Shown here piece after piece: positions 6,244 through 7,080 of a stretch of DNA of 7,080 nt. This DNA is from Alistipes sp. (GTDB taxonomy: Bacteria; Bacteroidota; Bacteroidia; Bacteroidales; Rikenellaceae): contig JAIDKM010000025.1 in the NCBI GenBank assembly GCA_029051915.1, positions 1-7,080 on the forward strand. Direction: 5' to 3'. Below the pieces are notes generated by a model that did no database searches, was not told the DNA's origin, and worked only from the letters and a program-made list of their open reading frames with translations. The stretch's first letter is position 1; each line of letters opens with the position of its first letter. A program made the translations under genes and the position numbers.

Positions 6244-6874
6244 GGCGTTTCGACCGATAGTTGAAGATATGGCCGGGAACGATCATCATGACGACGAAGA
6301 CCGCGGCGAAGATCACGATCTCGAAACTCAGCATCCCTGCGTCGACGGTGCCGGCGGGCAGGTGTTTCAGATACCGGTCGTAGAGCGGGAAGAGCATGGA
6401 GAGCGCCAGTCCCGCATACCCGCTGAAAGCGTAGATCTTCGACCGGATGATACGGCCCGTAGCGGCGGTGGCGATGGCCATTACCAAGGTAATCAATCCG
6501 AGGATACTCGTGCGGTACGACAACCCGTGGAAAACGGTGAAGACGAAGACGGGGATCAGCGCCAGCGAAGCGGTCATCCACACGGCTTTCAGGATCCGGT
6601 CGATTTCGGTGTGCGGCTCCGTGCTCTTCTTTGCGGGAAAGAGGCGCATCGTCAGCGATCCGACGACGGGGATCAGAAACCAGGTCAGAGACCATCCGAC
6701 CGGGCTTCCGGTGATGTTGACGAAGTAGTTGAAGAGCGAAATGCCCACCGTCGTATAACCCCAGACGAGGAACGGACGGCCCGAATTGCGGTTCAGGCGG
6801 CAGCGGGTATTTTCGATCATGCGGTTGATGAGGGCCAGGCTCTCGGCGGCCTCCAGATTTTTGTCGTTCATCAT
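6236..6874 (-). CDS. Six-helix integral membrane protein of unknown function
   Basis: This 212-residue protein has a hydrophilic, helical N-terminus (ESLALINRMIENTRCRLNRN, 11-30) followed by about six membrane segments, near residues 34-52, 61-79, 96-116, 121-139, 148-166 and 184-202. It ends in a basic tail, PGHIFNYRSKR (200-210). No catalytic motif is evident, and I cannot assign a function. The layout resembles uncharacterised Bacteroidetes membrane proteins encoded with a small winged-helix regulator, which is what follows here with an 8-nt overlap. The start is either the ATG at 6874 or the adjacent ATG at 6871; nothing in the sequence decides. It lies 30 bp after the 2TM-domain gene with no promoter pattern between, so the three are probably one transcript. 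A sensor or transport role is speculation. Confidence 0.85.
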   Translation of the reverse strand: MMNDKNLEAAESLALINRMIENTRCRLNRNSGRPFLVWGYTTVGISLFNYFVNITGSPVGWSLTWFLIPVVGSLTMRLFPAKKSTEPHTEIDRILKAVWMTASLALIPVFVFTVFHGLSYRTSILGLITLVMAIATAATGRIIRSKIYAFSGYAGLALSMLFPLYDRYLKHLPAGTVDAGMLSFEIVIFAAVFVVMMIVPGHIFNYRSKRHV

Positions 6875-6904
6875 GTCGGTAGTTTTGATTTTTCGGTTTC
6901 CGGT

Positions 6905-7080
6905 TTATCGGTGCGTTTCGTTGTCGTCCCAGCCGATCCAGTGGTGGACGAGCGAGATCGCCAGGTGGAGGCCCCAGCCTGCGATGATCCAGACGATCCA
7001 CCAGTGGCCCGGCGAAGTCATGAAGTTGACGAACAGCAGAAAGAGGCAGACGATACCGAAGGTGCTGGTCTGGCGGATGA
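6905..7080 (-). CDS. 2TM-domain protein, C-terminal part, 5'-truncated by window edge
   Basis: Reading leftwards from 7078 to the TAA at 6907-6905 gives 57 residues with no stop; the start lies beyond the right edge. The visible part has one hydrophobic helix (FGIVCLFLLFVNF), a short turn (MTSPGHWW), and a second helix ending in GWGLHLAISLVHHWIGWDD. The pattern of an Asn after the first helix, a Trp-rich turn, GWGxxL in the second helix and a following His/Trp cluster matches the Bacteroidetes 2TM domain. This domain usually occurs as a small stand-alone membrane protein or attached to LytTR-type regulators. Its function is not established. It is the first visible gene of the leftward operon with the membrane protein and winged-helix regulator. 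Confidence 0.78.
   Translation of the reverse strand, partial: IRQTSTFGIVCLFLLFVNFMTSPGHWWIVWIIAGWGLHLAISLVHHWIGWDDNETHR

Noticed and set aside
6880..6887. TAGTTTTG on the plus strand, matching the -7 consensus
   Set aside because: There is no TTG at the 19-21 nt spacing and no rightward gene follows; it is antisense to the operon and probably chance.

Overview
The window looks like ordinary chromosome from a GC-rich member of the Bacteroidales, with an Alistipes-like organism as the best guess. Three things point there. The promoters read as TTG-19 nt-TAnnTTTG, the Bacteroidetes sigma-factor pattern. Starts lack clear Shine-Dalgarno sequences. The gene families (Bacteroidetes-type AsmA-like protein, 2TM-domain protein, short winged-helix regulator paired with a membrane protein) are typical of that phylum. 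The genus is inference from gene style and apparent GC content; there is no rRNA to confirm it.

Left part (1-3069): the 3' half of a calcium/sodium antiporter gene runs rightwards off the left edge and ends tail-to-tail with a leftward cluster. That cluster, in order of transcription, is an AlkD-like DNA alkylation repair glycosylase (3069 to 2383), a GT2 polyprenol-phosphate mannosyltransferase-like enzyme (2322 to 1603) and the adenine glycosylase MutY (1606 to 506). The last two share an ATGA overlap, so mutY is probably translationally coupled to the glycosyltransferase. Two base-excision repair enzymes therefore flank an envelope glycosylation enzyme in one probable transcription unit.

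Middle (3070-5945): a compact divergent control region holds two complete, interlocked promoters. One faces left into the alkD-like gene, whose mRNA would be nearly leaderless. The other faces right into a 907-residue AsmA-family envelope protein through a leader of about 43 nt that carries a cUUCGg tetraloop hairpin. The AsmA-like protein ends in a striking tail of eight exactly spaced 11-residue repeats. A 13-bp GC-rich hairpin follows the gene as a likely terminator.

Right part (5946-7080): a leftward operon enters from beyond the right edge. It contains the end of a 2TM-domain protein, a six-helix membrane protein, and a 94-residue winged-helix regulator whose start overlaps the membrane protein gene by 8 nt.

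I see no CRISPR array, tRNA, rRNA, insertion sequence, phage gene or recognisable defence island. No gap between genes exceeds about 100 bases. The least ordinary signals are the hendecad tail of the AsmA-like protein and the interlocked divergent promoters; I do not claim a new system.
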